From Apus apus (Eukaryota > Chordata > Aves > Apodiformes > Apodidae), in assembly GCF_020740795.1 (NCBI RefSeq), contig NC_067286.1:305990-369989 (forward strand): a stretch of DNA of 64,000 nt. Direction: 5' to 3'. The position numbers and the translations under genes are program-made. Of the stretch, positions 52,166-64,000 are shown one piece after another (within the stretch, counting starts at the first letter, position 1; each line of letters starts with the position of its first letter). The notes beneath the pieces were generated by a model. That model was not told the DNA's origin and made no database searches. It saw only the letters and a list, made by a program, of their open reading frames with translations.

Positions 52166-54787
52166 TTAATTTTTTTTAAACAAAGTTTGAATTGAAAATT
52201 TGGGCAAAATTGTTCCTTGTTTTAACTTAGAACTTTTCTTTCTCTGAAGGAAAAGCCCAGGCCAAGCACCCCCTTCCTCTGGTGAGCTCAAGTACTGGAT
52301 TGCCTCTGGTGGGACCCCTTTTAAGTGGCCTTGGGTGCCCGAGAGCCTGGGCTGGGGAGAGAGGCCACAGGCACACGGGGAGAGGAGCCTCGTTGCTGGG
52401 TCATGCTCTTTGTGAAGGTAATGCACCTTAAACAGGACATTTTCTGCTGCAGCCCCGGGCACCTCCTGGGGCATCACCCACCTCAATTCTTTACGAAGGT
52501 CGTTGTGTTTTCTGTCCAGAAATTGATTCTTAACCGACTGGGGGACATCAGGGACGTACCAGGCTGCGATCAGTTTGACACAGAGAGCCACGTGCTGTGG
52601 GAAGCAAAGGGAGTGAGGGGCTCCCGGGGCTGTGAGGGGCTCCTGGGGCTCCCCAGGCTCGTTACCATCCCCAGCCTGTGTCCCTCCACCACCATCCCCA
52701 GATTGTCCCAGCCTCCTCCTGGCTCCCTGGCTCTCACCTCAAAGAGGATGAGGAAGGCCAGCCGGGCTGCAAAGATGTGCCAGAACTGGACTGTGTAGCT
52801 GTAGTCATCGGCGTTCCTGTAATCCCGGTACCTGTGGCACAGCCCTGTTGGAGTCCCAGGCTCCCCCTGTGCCAGGCAGACCCCCTCCCCACTTTATCTC
52901 CCTCTGTGGGGGGCTGAGAGGAGCCCCAGTGGTGGCCTCATCCACCTGGTGCCACCAAGCCCCGCTCTGCCGCAGTTCCCCGGCTGTGGGCTGGGTGTCA
53001 CGGCGAGGGGCGCGGGGCAGGGCACGGTGCTGAGGGATGGGCACGGGCTGCAGGTACCTGCACTCCTGGATCTCATTCCTGACAAAGTCTGGCAGCGTTT
53101 CAGGCACCTTCGTGTAGGGCTCGAAGTCCTGGACGCGGAACACGGAGAGGCTGTGGTTGATGTAGCCGGTTGTGCAGCTGCAGGGGAGAAGATGGGGAAG
53201 CTGGGGGGGCTGCAGCCAGGCCAGGGGGCTGGGGCATGTCCACACCACATCTGCAGCTCCAGATCCTTTCCAGGGGACGCAGAGTCCTCTGATTGCTACA
53301 AAGCCTGTCTGCCTGCAGCTTTCCTTTCCAAGGTTTCCCTGGTGTGTGGAGTCTCAGGTGACTAGTATGGTTGAGCTCAGACTGTAGCCTCCCACCTGGG
53401 GGAGCCAGCACCCAGCTGGGTCTCCCCCTCCCTGCCTGCCCGTGTTCACAAAACATGAGGAGAGGAGTTTCTGTGAGGCTTCAGCCCAGTTTGACTGAAC
53501 TTGGCCAGTGAGCCAAGGCTTGAGGGAGAAAGGGGAGGGCAGGAGAGAGCACGGACAGGCACCAGAGCAGTCCAGCTGCTCTCCAGCGTTCCATGGTGCT
53601 CTTCCCAGTCAGGGAAACCTGTTCACCCACCTCGGGGATGGTGTGAGCAGGAGGCTGACTGGGATGCTGGAGACGGTGCCGTCTGGAAAACCCTCCCCTG
53701 TCCCTCCACTCCCCCCCTGGGGACTTCCCAGTGCCTTCTGGCACAGGGGCAGGCAGGGGTGCTGCCGGCAGGGCTGTCAGCAGCTGTCTGGCTGTACTCA
53801 CTCCACACCAGTGTTGTTTCCCTTCATGCAGGGGCTGTACATGTACTTGTAGACCTGCACGGGGATGAAGTCGGACGTGATGGCGATCACCAGCCCGTTC
53901 CCGATGACCGCCAGGATGCCGATGGCCTCCAGGACCTGCAGCCAGATTCCTGTGGGAGAGGGGTGGGCAGTGAGGCCCCTCTGCCAGCTCACTGCTGCTG
54001 CTCAAGGGCTGCGAGCCAGGCCCCAGCTCAGGGACAGTTTGGTGTGGCCAGAAGAGGTTAAGGAAGGCAGCCTCCAGGGTCTGAAATGGCTTCTCCTTCC
54101 CCACCCATAGCTCTCCCTGCGCTCCAGCTCCACAGAGAAGTGGAACCAGTCCCTGGCACACGGGTGCTTGGGGGCTTCACGGTGGGGCAGGGGCTGCAGG
54201 CCAGCAGAAGCAGCAGGGCAGGGAGGAGGGTGCTGCTGGGGCCCCCTCTCACCGATGTCGTTGGCCTTCCTGGGCACCATGCGCCGCTGCAGCCGCATCA
54301 TCTTGATGGCGTCCAGGCGGATCTCCAGCAGGTTGTTGCAGAAGGCCAGCAGTGGGGCCAGGGGGAAGGCAGCCACGAAGATGGTGGTGAAGCTGTACTG
54401 GATCACTGCGGGGGGAAACGCCGGGTGCTGGCGTGAAGCCACCACCTGCGGTGTGTGTCAGAGCTCTTGGGGTGGGGCTGGGCATGGGACTGGGTCTCCC
54501 CTGCCTACCTATGGGCTCCCCAGGCTCTCTCCAGCCAAGGGGGGGACGGGGGGTCTGCACCCAGCACCCCCCTCCTTACTTGACCCTCACCCCTACATAC
54601 CCATCTCCAGGAACTCGTCAAACAAGCTGAAGATGTTGACCTCGTCGAGTTCATAGTTGCTCAGCCACTGCCTCTTGCAGGGGTCCTCGGCCTCCTCCTC
54701 CTCCCCCAACATCATCCTTCTCCTCTTGGGGCGCCGGCACCGCCTGCGTACCTGGTGCTTCACCCAGCTGCAAGGGGAGGGAGCAGC

Positions 54788-54828
<41 letters not shown>

Positions 54829-57800
54829 GCAGGGGACAGCAGGGCCAGGCTGCTCCCAGGGACAGCCCTGGAGGGCCAGGGAAGGAAAAGGAGGAAACCT
54901 TGGCCCCGAGACCAGGGTGACTCTTTGTAGGAGCCAGGAAACAGCAGGAGTGCCCGGGAGCTGGAGGGGAGCTTACGGGACGAGGTACTCCATCATGTTG
55001 CTGAGGGTCTGCTTGAGCAGCATGATGATGGCCATCTGGATGAAGAGGTCGGTGATGCAGCCGCTGGGGTGGCACTGCCAAGGGACACAAGGAGTTGTGC
55101 CCTGCGAGCAGGGCAGCCTGGCCCCAGGGGCTGTTTGGCCCAGGCTCCAGGAGGAAGCTGAGGTTCCCAGAGCCTTGCTGGGCAGCAGGGAGAGGAAGAG
55201 CAGGAGCGGTGGTTTGTGAGCAGAGCTTCACAGCAGGTCCCTCACCTCCTCCAGCCTCCACCGGCCAGCAACGCGCACGTAGTTCCCTGGGTGGCCGTTG
55301 ATCCTGAGGGAGGAAGCAGCAGCAGTGACACCTGGGGAGCCCCGCTGCGGACCCCCCTGGGACGAACATCCAGGTGCAGGGTGGAGGGCATCATCCTCTG
55401 GGCACTGCTGGGGGCCCAAGAGGCTTCTTCCACATGCCGTGCCCACGGGGAAAAGTCACGGCCCTCCTGAGGTTCCAAAGGGGGTGCCTGTGCCTGGTGG
55501 GGGCTGGGCTACCCCTGGACCCCGGGAGGGCTGGGGATGTCTGCCCCAAGCCCAGGCTCCCGGGGCTTGCCCCCGGGGCCCCAGCCAACACTCACCGTCC
55601 CAGGAAAAAGGCAACGTAGATGAGTGAGGAGAAGTTTGTGAAGAACTGGAAGGTGAAGATCTTGACGGTGAAGTTGTTCTCTCGCTGGGAGAAGGTCCGT
55701 GGTTTCTCTGGGGAAGGGACCAAGGCCCAGGGTTTGGTCACGGTGGCGGGACCTTGCCCTGCTCCCCCTTGGATGCCACAGCAGCTCTTTGAAGTCTGGA
55801 AGGGAGTGTCTGCCCCTCACGGAGCCTTCCCTGCCCGCCACCTGAGCCCTTTGATGGACCCGAGTCCAGCTAAGCCGGGAGGTCCCTCAGAGCCATGAAC
55901 TGGGGGAGAAGGGGCCCTTTGGCTGGGAGGGAAACCGTGCTGCGAGCTTTCTGGCAGCTGTGGTGGCTTCCAGCTCGTGCAGCAGGTGGGTGACACACGG
56001 GTGGGCTGGCGGGCTGCTGGCCCCCACGGGGACCTGCGCGGCAAGGGCTGCCCCGTGGGTGCTTCGTGGTGGTGGAGGGGGGGAAGGGGCCGGGAGCCTG
56101 GCTGTGCCGTGGCCCCCGGGTGCTGCTGGGGGTGTGGGTGGGAGGCAGCCCCCGCGCCCCTCACCCAGATCGCAGAGGAAGAGAGCCACGCGCCGGTTGA
56201 CCTGCAGGAGAGAGGCGCGGGGTGAGGGGAGGGCTGGTGGTGGGAAAGCAGGGGGGAAGACCCGCTGGCCGCCCCGCACCTTGGTCATGATGACGATGGT
56301 GCAGTAGTGCAGCACGGCCCCCGTCACCATGGCCAGCATGTTGGCCTGCTCGCGGACGAACTCGGAGGAGCTCTGGGTGAAGAGGGCTGTGGCGACCACC
56401 CGGTAAATGACCAGCGCGTGGGCGATGCCGATCAGCACGGCGATCTGGGGACGGGGGCACGGGCTGGTGAGCAGCTCCGGCCCCCCGAGGAGCGCCCAGC
56501 CCTTCAGACCCTGGCTCCCTTCGCCAGAGCCCGCCTGGACGTGGCCTCAAACGCGGGCCTCCTCAGTTGAGGCTGGTAAGGTGGGTGTCTGTGCCACAGC
56601 TACTTGTCTAGACCCTCTCCGTGGGTCCATGGGGGGAAGCGAAGGCATCGAGGCTTTGCCTCTTCCTACCCTCCCTGTTCCTTCTGCTGCACGGGCAGAG
56701 CCCTCAGCCCAGCTCCCCACAGGGTGATGTCCTCTGCCACCAGCACAGCGAGCTGGGGCTGTAGGGAGGCCCCTGGGTCCTGGCCATGGGCACGGACCTG
56801 CCGTAACAACTTGGCTCCTGCCCTTGCTGCAGCAATAGGATACTCAGAGGTGCTGCTCCTGTAGAGGGGCAGGGGGGAAGGAGGGAGGCCCTTCAACCAG
56901 GTCTTTCTCTGCTCGCCCTGGCATGTGAACCATCACGTACCATCAGCAGAACCAAGAGGAGGAGGATGGTGCTGCGGAAGTAGGAGTGCTGGTAGTGCCG
57001 GGGCTCGTGCTGCAGGTTGTTGATCAGGTCCATAGCCAGCTCCTCCTGGAAAACAGTGATAATCCACAGGTGGGAAAGAAAGGATCCAGCAGAGCTGTGC
57101 CCAGGGAGTGGAAAGTCCAGGGGTGGTTGTGTTAATGGACATCTGGGACGAGCAGCACCAGAGGAGGACAGGGAGGGACACCCAACCCACAACAGCACGG
57201 CCACTCCTGACTGAGTGGAAGCCCTGGTGCGGGTGGGGAGGTGCAGAGGGGTGGCCAACATCTGCTGAACTCTCTGCAGGGCTATGTCTTTCCCAGGACT
57301 CTCCAAGGACTGTCAGATGTTGGGTTTGCTCTTTGTTTAAGTGTCAGCATTAGCTATTTATATCTGCAGAGCATCAAGCTGGGCTGTGGGGGTCCCTGTG
57401 ATGTGTCTTTTCTGTAGGTCCAGCTGACAAGGGGAGCACCGGGCAGGAAAGAGGGACATCCTCACCTCGTCCTCATCCCACCTGTACAGGTCCCAGTTGG
57501 TGACCACAGTGGCTCTCTGCCTCTTCCACAGCTCCAGGAACACGGTGGCTGGGGGGAAGGAGCAAGCTCTGTGACACTTGGAGGTGACTCTGGAGACAAA
57601 GTCCCCCTGTGTCCCACAGAGCAGGATGGAGACTCGTGTTGCCATCCAACCTGATGGCAGATCAGCCCGGGCTGCCCCTGGCCTGGGAAGGACGGGCAGC
57701 CCCTGGGCCCCCACGCCCAGGAGGGCCAGGACAGGCAGCTCTGGGGGCCCCACGTGGGGCTGGAGGTGTGTGTGTGGGTTTCCACCGGCCCCTCTAGTGG

Positions 57801-60800
57801 CTCTGGGGGATTTGGCACCAGGGCTGTTCTGCTGCAGCGGGAATGTTACAGGGAGCCACGTTATTCTGGAATCATGGAAAACAGACCTTTTGGTGGAGTG
57901 AGTGTCCTGCCCTGCTCCCCAGCATGGCTGCACCTCTGCAGCCCATGGCCAGCAACCCCTTCTCTTCATCCAGGCTGACCTCCCTGAGCTCGTCCCCATG
58001 TAAACCAGCCCACAGTGACACACCAGATCATGTCCTGCTCAGACCATGGGGTTCCAGTAACCCCTTTGTAACCAAGGGGGCTGTAGTAAAGCCAGATGAG
58101 AAGTGTGGCTGATACACGGGTGGGATCACACCAGCTCAGAGCCCCCTGGTCTGCCGTGCTCATTCCACAGCAGCTGAGAGCTCCTGGAGCAACCTGGGAA
58201 GGTCAGTGAGGGATCTGGTGGTCCCTCCTCCCTGCAGGTGCCACCACTTAAAGGCAGCTTCTAGAAAAGCTTGGCTAGAGAGGCTGTTGCTGCTTTGCAG
58301 GATCTGGGGTGAGAGGAGGACAAGCTCCTGAGCAGGACAGGTAAGGAGTGTCTGGGGAGCTGGAGGGAATTGCTGGGGTGGTTTTGTCCCTTGTCTGGAA
58401 GGGGAGCTGATGGTCCTGGAAGAGGAGATAAGGGCTAAAACCCCCTGAAGGGTGAAGCTGTGTTGGTGTCCCATTTTCCTCCACATGCTCTCCCCCTAAG
58501 CTGTGGTGGGCTGCTCCCTCCTCCAGGGTGTGTGTGCTTGGCACCATGACATTGACACCTACCCCAGATCGCCATGAACATGGCAAACAAAACTGTCCCC
58601 TCGTTGTCAATCATGTAAGTGACCTGGAGAAGATCAAGGAAGAGCGTGATGGGGGCAGTGGGTGCAGGGCCTGTGGCACCTGGGCAGGGGCCTCTGTGCT
58701 CAGGGGTCCTCTTGCCACCCTCTTCCCCCCTGAGGCTGGTTAGGTGCTGCAGGAGGGAAAAATGCAGGAAGGGGATGGATACTGGGACTTGGTGGTGGTG
58801 GAGACCATGATCTGGCTCTAGCTCCTCCTCCTTGCACAGGTTGGTGCAGGTTTCCTGTGTGCTGTAGCTACTCTGCTGTGGTGGGTTTTCTTCTAGTGGT
58901 GTGGGAACAGTCCAGCCTGGGAATGTTTCCCCATCCTCTGCCTACCTTGGCATAGAGGCAGGTGTCAGAGAGCAGCCAGAACGGGCACTTCTGGTCGCAG
59001 AGCGGGCACATGATGGTGCTGTTGGCTTCACAGATCTCCTTGCTAGGAAGATGGGAGCAGAGGGAAGCCAAGGGCAGGAATGGGGGCTCAAAGGCACAGC
59101 AAAGGCTGGTGAACGGGGTGGGCATTCAGCATTCCCAGCACAGCCTTACCTCACCTGGCTGGAATGGAAGGTGGTAATCCCAGCTACGAAGACCACCAGC
59201 CCAGCCACTGCAGCAAAGCCCAGCAGGTAGGTGTACCAGCCCAGCCAGGCAAAGTACAGGGCCACCTTCTCCCCAAAATAGCACCTGGAAGGAACAGTGA
59301 GATGTGGTTTGTGGCTGGAGAGACCAAGCTGCAGTCAGTGCCTACAGAAGGAGTTTGGGAACCCTGGGCTGGAAGCAGAGGAGGGGCTGCAGGGTGCAAC
59401 GTGTCTCAACCCAGAGCAGGTTCTCCCCCTGGGCTCAGCTGCTTTCCTGTCTCATGCTTGTGGTGGCAGCATCTTGGGATTTCTGGTGTGGGGAAAAGGG
59501 TTGGAGGCATGGGTAGGAAATTATGGGAGCTGCTGCCTGGTGGACCTGCCTCTTCCTGTGTTCCAGGGGAATTGCCTTCCTGCCAGCAGTTGAAGGTGGG
59601 AATGTGCTCCCTGGCTGTTATTTAAAACAAACACTCCTCATCCCCCCTCAGTGTCACACTCAGCCCCTCGATCCCTCTGCGACAGCAACAGGTCATGATG
59701 CACTGACCTTAGGAATGAGGAGCTGCCTGACCCTCTGCACCACGGAGGCACCAGGGTCCCTCGTGCCTCTGCTGGACTTGTAACCAGCAGCAAACGGGTA
59801 AGGAAGGAGAGCACCTCTCCAGCTGGATGCTTCATCTCCCCCCCGAGCCCTCTGGCAACTTCATGCACTTTTGCCCTCCTTCCCCTGCCCGTGCAGAGTT
59901 AGTTTTCTTCCCCTTTTCAAGGAAGAGCTTGTGCTCTTCCCTGAGTCCAGTGTGGCTGCAGGAGCCCCTTGCTGGCTCTAACGCCCCAGGCTGAGCCTCG
60001 GGCTGGATGTGCTGCCCTGCTGCTCCCTCCCCACCTCCTTCCTTCTGGACCTGGGACAATGAGGTTGAAAATGAAAGGAGCTAATTAGAACCCGTGCAGA
60101 TGCAGGGGTTGCTTCACCCTGCAGGATCAGCAGCTGGTGCTGGGGGGATGCCCCTTGGGCTCAGAGCTTTGTGGCTTCAGAAGGAGCCCAAGACTTGCAA
60201 GAAGACCCAGGTTCAAAGTAATGATTGAAAGGGAGACACAGGAGCCTGGCAAAGGGCACAAAGGTCTCTGCGTTTCAGTGGGGCCTCTTGGCCAGAGGCA
60301 CCTGCTGTGCCTCCTCTGCCTGTGTTACCTGATCTTCTCAATCGGCTGTTGGCGGAATATTTCCCTCCAGCGAGCCCAGTGTTCCTTTAGGAATTCCCTT
60401 ATCTCTTCTTTCTGGAGAGCAGAGGAGTGGGTCACACACGGGGAATTTTAGAGCAACCTGATTCCCCAGCCCTGCTCCCAGGCTGCTGTTGGGAGCCCTG
60501 TCATGCCCCTCATCCAGAGAGGTCCTGATGCAGCCCCTGTCACCCAAAGGTGTCTCCCACCCCGTTTTGCTCCTCCACCTCTCATGGCTTTTCCTCCCAA
60601 GCACCCATGTTCTTGGTCTTACCTCGTGCAGGGGAAATGTTGCCTCGAAAACCTTCTTCTTCATCAGGTCATGCAGCTTCTCTGGTAGCAGAGCAGACCA
60701 GAGAGGATTAGTGAAGCTTTGCTCTTGCCCCTCGTGCTCCCTGACAGGCAGAATCACCCCAAACCTTTTCTGGAGCTTTTGAAGGGGGGGAAGAGGGGGG

Positions 60801-62276
60801 GAAGCTCAACAAACACCACCAAAACCAATGCCTGGGAGAGGCTGAGTTGTCCAAATAGGATCAGCACTAATCCTGACCATTGCTAGTGTGCTGGGCTGTG
60901 CTGTGGGTGGCTCTGGGAGCAAGCCAGGGAGGCAGGACCTTAGTGACAGCTGGAAAGGCAGCATCTGGGGCTGCCCTGCTCCTCCTGGGGGGCAGAGAGG
61001 GACCAGCTCTTCTGGGGACACAGGAGAGCAGCAGTGGGCAGCTGGGTCAGGGGGCTGGGAAGAGGCAGTCGAGGGCTGTTGCTGGTTCCCCCACTCCAAA
61101 TCTCCCAGTCTCTGGATGCAACAGCAATTCTGCTTGTCTAAGCTGCACCCTGGCTTTCTTCCCCCCCTCCTCCCCAGGGGTGTCAAGGCAGCTGGGGATG
61201 CCCCTGCCCACCCTTACCACCATCGGCTGTCACCGTGTTCTGCAGGATGAAGTTCACAATCCGTATCCTGAGCAAGGAGAAACTCTGGTTAAGGGCTGCT
61301 CTGGGGACACAGCCTCGTGCTGTGTGGCCCTGGAGAAGGTGGAGGGGAGGGGGCAGAAACGGGGAGGGGGCAGAAACGGGGAGCTGGCTGTGGGCAGTGG
61401 GGAGGTGGCAGCTTCACACATGGCGGGTGGAGGTGCCTTCTGGGGAAGAGGAAAAGCCCAGCACAGCTGCTGGGAAAAGGCTGCTGGTGCGGAGAGGGGG
61501 CAGTGGGGGGTGCTGGCAGCCAGTCACCCTGCTCAGCACCCACCTGGTGGTCACTGGGACCTCGTGATTGTCATCGGGCTTTTGCAGCCTGCTGTCGGGG
61601 TTCCTCAGGAGCCACTGGTACTTCCGGAAGATGTGGTTTGGGGCACGGACTCCATAAAACAGCTTCTTGTCCTCAATTTTCTAGTGGGTGGAACAGAATG
61701 GCTGTTAGAACAAAGGTGGCCAGAGGGGCAGGGAAAGGATAGAGCTGCAAGGGCCAGAAGCCATGTGAGTCCTGGGCTGGGGTCTCCCGTGGCTCAGCAA
61801 GTGGTTTATTTTCCAGCACTGATATTTCCAGCTCCACGGTTCAGGTCTCTGCCATCTCCTGGGATACAGGAGTCCAAACCAGGCTTGGATCCTGGGTACC
61901 ACAAGATAACCAAGTATCTGCTGCCTTTTCCTCACCTTGATGGTGAAGCCCTTCTTGCTCAGCTCATCCAGGAACTTCTTTCTCTTGATCTCCTTCTTGC
62001 TGCCCGCTTCATGAATATTGCTTACCAGGATGTAATCCCACTTCTCTTCATCCTGCCCCCAGGAAACACCAGGGAATTTATGGGGGTGGCAAGGTGAGAG
62101 CTCTCCCCCTTGGCTCCAGCCTCTCAGAGGTTTGGGCTTCAGCACGACTGTGGAGAGGGAGCTCTTGGAGCTGTGCTGAGCTCTCTGCGGGCAGAGGGAG
62201 CAGAGCTTACCGGGGGGGCAAAGGGGTCTGAGTCCTCGACAGGAAATTCCCTCCAGGGGGTCAATAGGATTTCATC
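52166..62276 (-). CDS. ANO9: Anoctamin 9 (TMEM16J), N-terminal exon not placed
   Basis: TMEM16-family membrane protein of epithelia, linked to phospholipid scrambling and cation conductance. Twenty-two coding exons, 857 codons, 5' to 3': 62211-62276, 61936-62052, 61544-61680, 61218-61267, 60623-60681, 60329-60411, 59150-59284, 58946-59042, 58563-58623, 57466-57548, 56941-57045, 56280-56444, 56165-56201, 55596-55707, 55246-55303, 54977-55074, 54601-54767, 54253-54405, 53802-53949, 53058-53177, 52738-52831, 52166-52594. All phases agree. Matches to human ANO9 include [61 protein letters not shown] (as adjoining exons), [30 protein letters not shown] and [20 protein letters not shown]. The Glu pair of DEFLEM and the Glu/Asp of EIRLD, Ca2+-site residues in TMEM16 proteins, are present. 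The first placed exon begins in phase 0 without an ATG, so at least one exon lies further right. The C-terminal tail is longer than in human (782 residues). Confidence 0.95.
54787..54829. repeat. (CTGT)n microsatellite in an ANO9 intron
   Basis: Almost eleven perfect CTGT units (GACA on the ANO9 sense strand) in the 209 bp intron 54768-54976. The repeat ends 19 nt before the splice acceptor. Confidence 0.95.
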
Positions 62277-62844
62277 CTGTGGAAGAGAAAACCAGTGGAG
62301 GCTTCAGTGGGTCCCTGGGAGCCCCCAGACCTGGGGACAGAGCAAACTTGTCCCTCAATTGTGTTTTCAATGGATGGGCAGAAGCACACCAGGCTTCAGA
62401 CCCCAGTGAGTGCCATGAGTCTCATGAAGATGCTCTGCAGGCCATCCTGGAATGGGGCAGGGAACAGGTTCCATCAGAAAAATGGGATCTGGGGGATTTT
62501 TGCAGTTCTCTGCTGTGACTCCTGGTGCAGCCCCACAAGCAGTTGTGCTGCCTGTCCCGAGGGCATGGTGATGGAGCACAGCAATGGGAAGGAGCTGCCA
62601 GGGGCTGGGAATATTGTCAGTGTTGCCACCAAAGATGCTGTGACCTGGAAGAGTGGCCAGCCAGACAAGCTGATCCAGCTGTAATCTTGGGAGCAGAGCC
62701 ATGATGGTGAAACCATGCCCTGATGTAAGAGCTGGATCCCAAACTTTCACTGGAGAATGAGGCCATGGGAACAGCAGAGACTGGGATGAGGAAAGGGCTG
62801 AAGTGCTCTGCCAAAGCCTCTCTCAGGTGGAGCTGGTGCTTCAC

Positions 62845-62919
62845 CCAAGGCAAAAGGGCCAAACTGGGGTTGGTCTCCTCAGGTAGGGAAGGTTCCTGGC
62901 TGGTGTGGCAGCTCTCCAT
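62845..62919 (-). other. ANO9: Possible first coding exon of ANO9
   Basis: An ATG at 62919-62917 (context GGGGACATGG) opens 25 codons (MESCHTSQEPSLPEE...) that end in phase 0 at CCTTGG|GTGAAG, the phase the next ANO9 exon (62276) needs. The donor is only moderate and the sequence cannot be aligned to the divergent human N-terminus, so this is a candidate, not a call. Confidence 0.3.
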
Positions 62920-64000
62920 GTCCCCAGCCAAGAGTCCCTCTCTGAGCAGGGAGTAGGAGTCCTATGGGGCACTGCCCCACTGCTGGTGCCCCGGTGCTGG
63001 CACAGATCTTGTCTGGCATCAGTTCTCTGCAGGTTGTGTTGTCTCATTCCTGCCTGGCTGGTTTCTCTCACCCTGCACAGAGTGCCCAGGGGGCTGCCAG
63101 CCTTCCTGCTCTACCCCTGCAACGTGGAGGGAAGCCACCCTTGGGGATGGGGGGTTTCCGGGGGTTTTGAGGTCAGCACCTCGGCACGGCTGCCCCACTG
63201 GTGGGGACCCCAGCAGAGCTCAGGATGAGGTGAATGGACCTGCTGGTATCATGGCTCCCCTTCCCGGGTGGGTTCCAGCCCTGCTGTCTGCAGGCACCAA
63301 ACCTGCTGGGGAGGCAGAGCATCCTGACCAGCACCACGGCTCCCTGCGGAACAGGCTGACAGGAATACCAAGGTAGGCTTGGGAATGGGATGCATCCAGC
63401 CATGGGGCTTGGTCTGTGTAGCCAGGTTGGAGGGCTGGGGTATCAGGATCATGAACCCCAGATCCCTGATGGTGCTACCAGCCCCTGCCTGTGCCCCTGG
63501 ATCTTCTCCACAGGCTGAGCTTCCACAGAGCTTCCTCCACTATCATTCTTGACATCCCTGGTCTCCCAGGGATGCAGCCAGATCCTGCCCCTGCTCCTGC
63601 ATTCTCCTGAAATAGCAAGCATGGATTCTAATCCCAGGAGGAACTTGTTGCTTTCTCATTTTCCAGTCAAGCCCTGAGAACTGTGGGGATGCTTCACAGC
63701 TCTCCAGGCAGTTGGGAGGGGGTGGCAGAGGAGTCTGGCTTGTCCCTCTGTTCCCATGTGCCAGCCCTGGGGCAGGGCTGAGAAACGGGGAGGAATCTGT
63801 GAATTTCTTGTGGATTAGCACAGACCATTCCCAGAAGCCACCTCTGGGGCTTTAACAGATAAAGATGGCACTGGGCTGCAGAGGGGAGGTGCAGCCCTGG
63901 GCTGATGGAAGAGCAGCATTCCAGCAGGATCCTGGCGAGGCAAAGCTCCTGGCTGCTGGGAATGCTGCGCTGGAGCCCAGCAGCTCTGGGGGCTGGATCT
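62920..64000. other. Right edge, no gene supported
   Basis: I see no conserved exon here. The ANO9 promoter and the neighbouring gene expected from synteny probably lie in or beyond this stretch. Open frames here are short and lack homology. Confidence 0.5.

Noticed and set aside
62617-62931. About 105-codon minus-strand frame upstream of ANO9 taken whole as a gene
   Set aside because: No homology over its length and it begins with TTG, not ATG. Only its first part, from the ATG at 62919, was kept as a candidate ANO9 exon because the phase fits.

Overview
This window is vertebrate nuclear DNA, almost certainly from a bird. Four multi-exon genes and one two-exon gene read cleanly through GT-AG introns. 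Their order and strands, IFITM(-), B4GALNT4(+), PKP3(+), SIGIRR(-), ANO9(-), match the conserved vertebrate block known from human 11p15.5. The interspersed repeats I recognise are four 3' fragments of CR1, the dominant bird LINE. Introns are short, GC content is high and several CpG islands are present, as is usual for gene-dense bird DNA. I see no bacterial, phage, plasmid or CRISPR content.

Layout, left to right. 1-2.1 kb has no gene I can support. 2.1-3.4 kb holds an IFITM3-like antiviral membrane protein on the minus strand, with a pyrimidine-rich low-complexity tract beyond its 5' end. 5.7-28.3 kb holds B4GALNT4: 20 coding exons, 1164 codons, a CpG-island promoter and a 9.8 kb first intron. 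28.3-34.3 kb is intergenic, with an orphan CpG island, a near-perfect 77 bp hairpin and a degenerate minisatellite. 34.5-41.1 kb holds PKP3 (13 coding exons, 828 codons). It meets SIGIRR tail to tail, with the two poly(A) signals only about 170 bp apart. SIGIRR (9 coding exons, 414 codons) runs from 45.4 to 42.7 kb and probably starts at a CpG island near 47.4 kb. At 48.7-48.85 kb a compact promoter module (X-box-like, ETS-like and two opposed ZNF143-like sites) faces a plus-strand region with strong splice signals but no known gene. ANO9 runs from at least 62.3 to 52.2 kb. I place 22 coding exons (857 codons); its N-terminal exon is uncertain.

How the genes relate. They do not form a pathway. 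IFITM3-like proteins restrict virus entry at endosomes, SIGIRR damps IL-1R/TLR signalling, PKP3 builds desmosomes, ANO9 is a TMEM16-family epithelial membrane protein and B4GALNT4 makes LacdiNAc on glycoproteins in the Golgi. Several are epithelial or immune genes, but joint regulation is only a conjecture.

I did not find a previously undescribed biological system. The items most worth checking are the 32.2 kb hairpin, the promoter module with a possible divergent transcript at 48.7-49.6 kb, the inverted CR1 pair around B4GALNT4 exons 14-18, and the tetranucleotide repeat at the branch-point position of an ANO9 intron.
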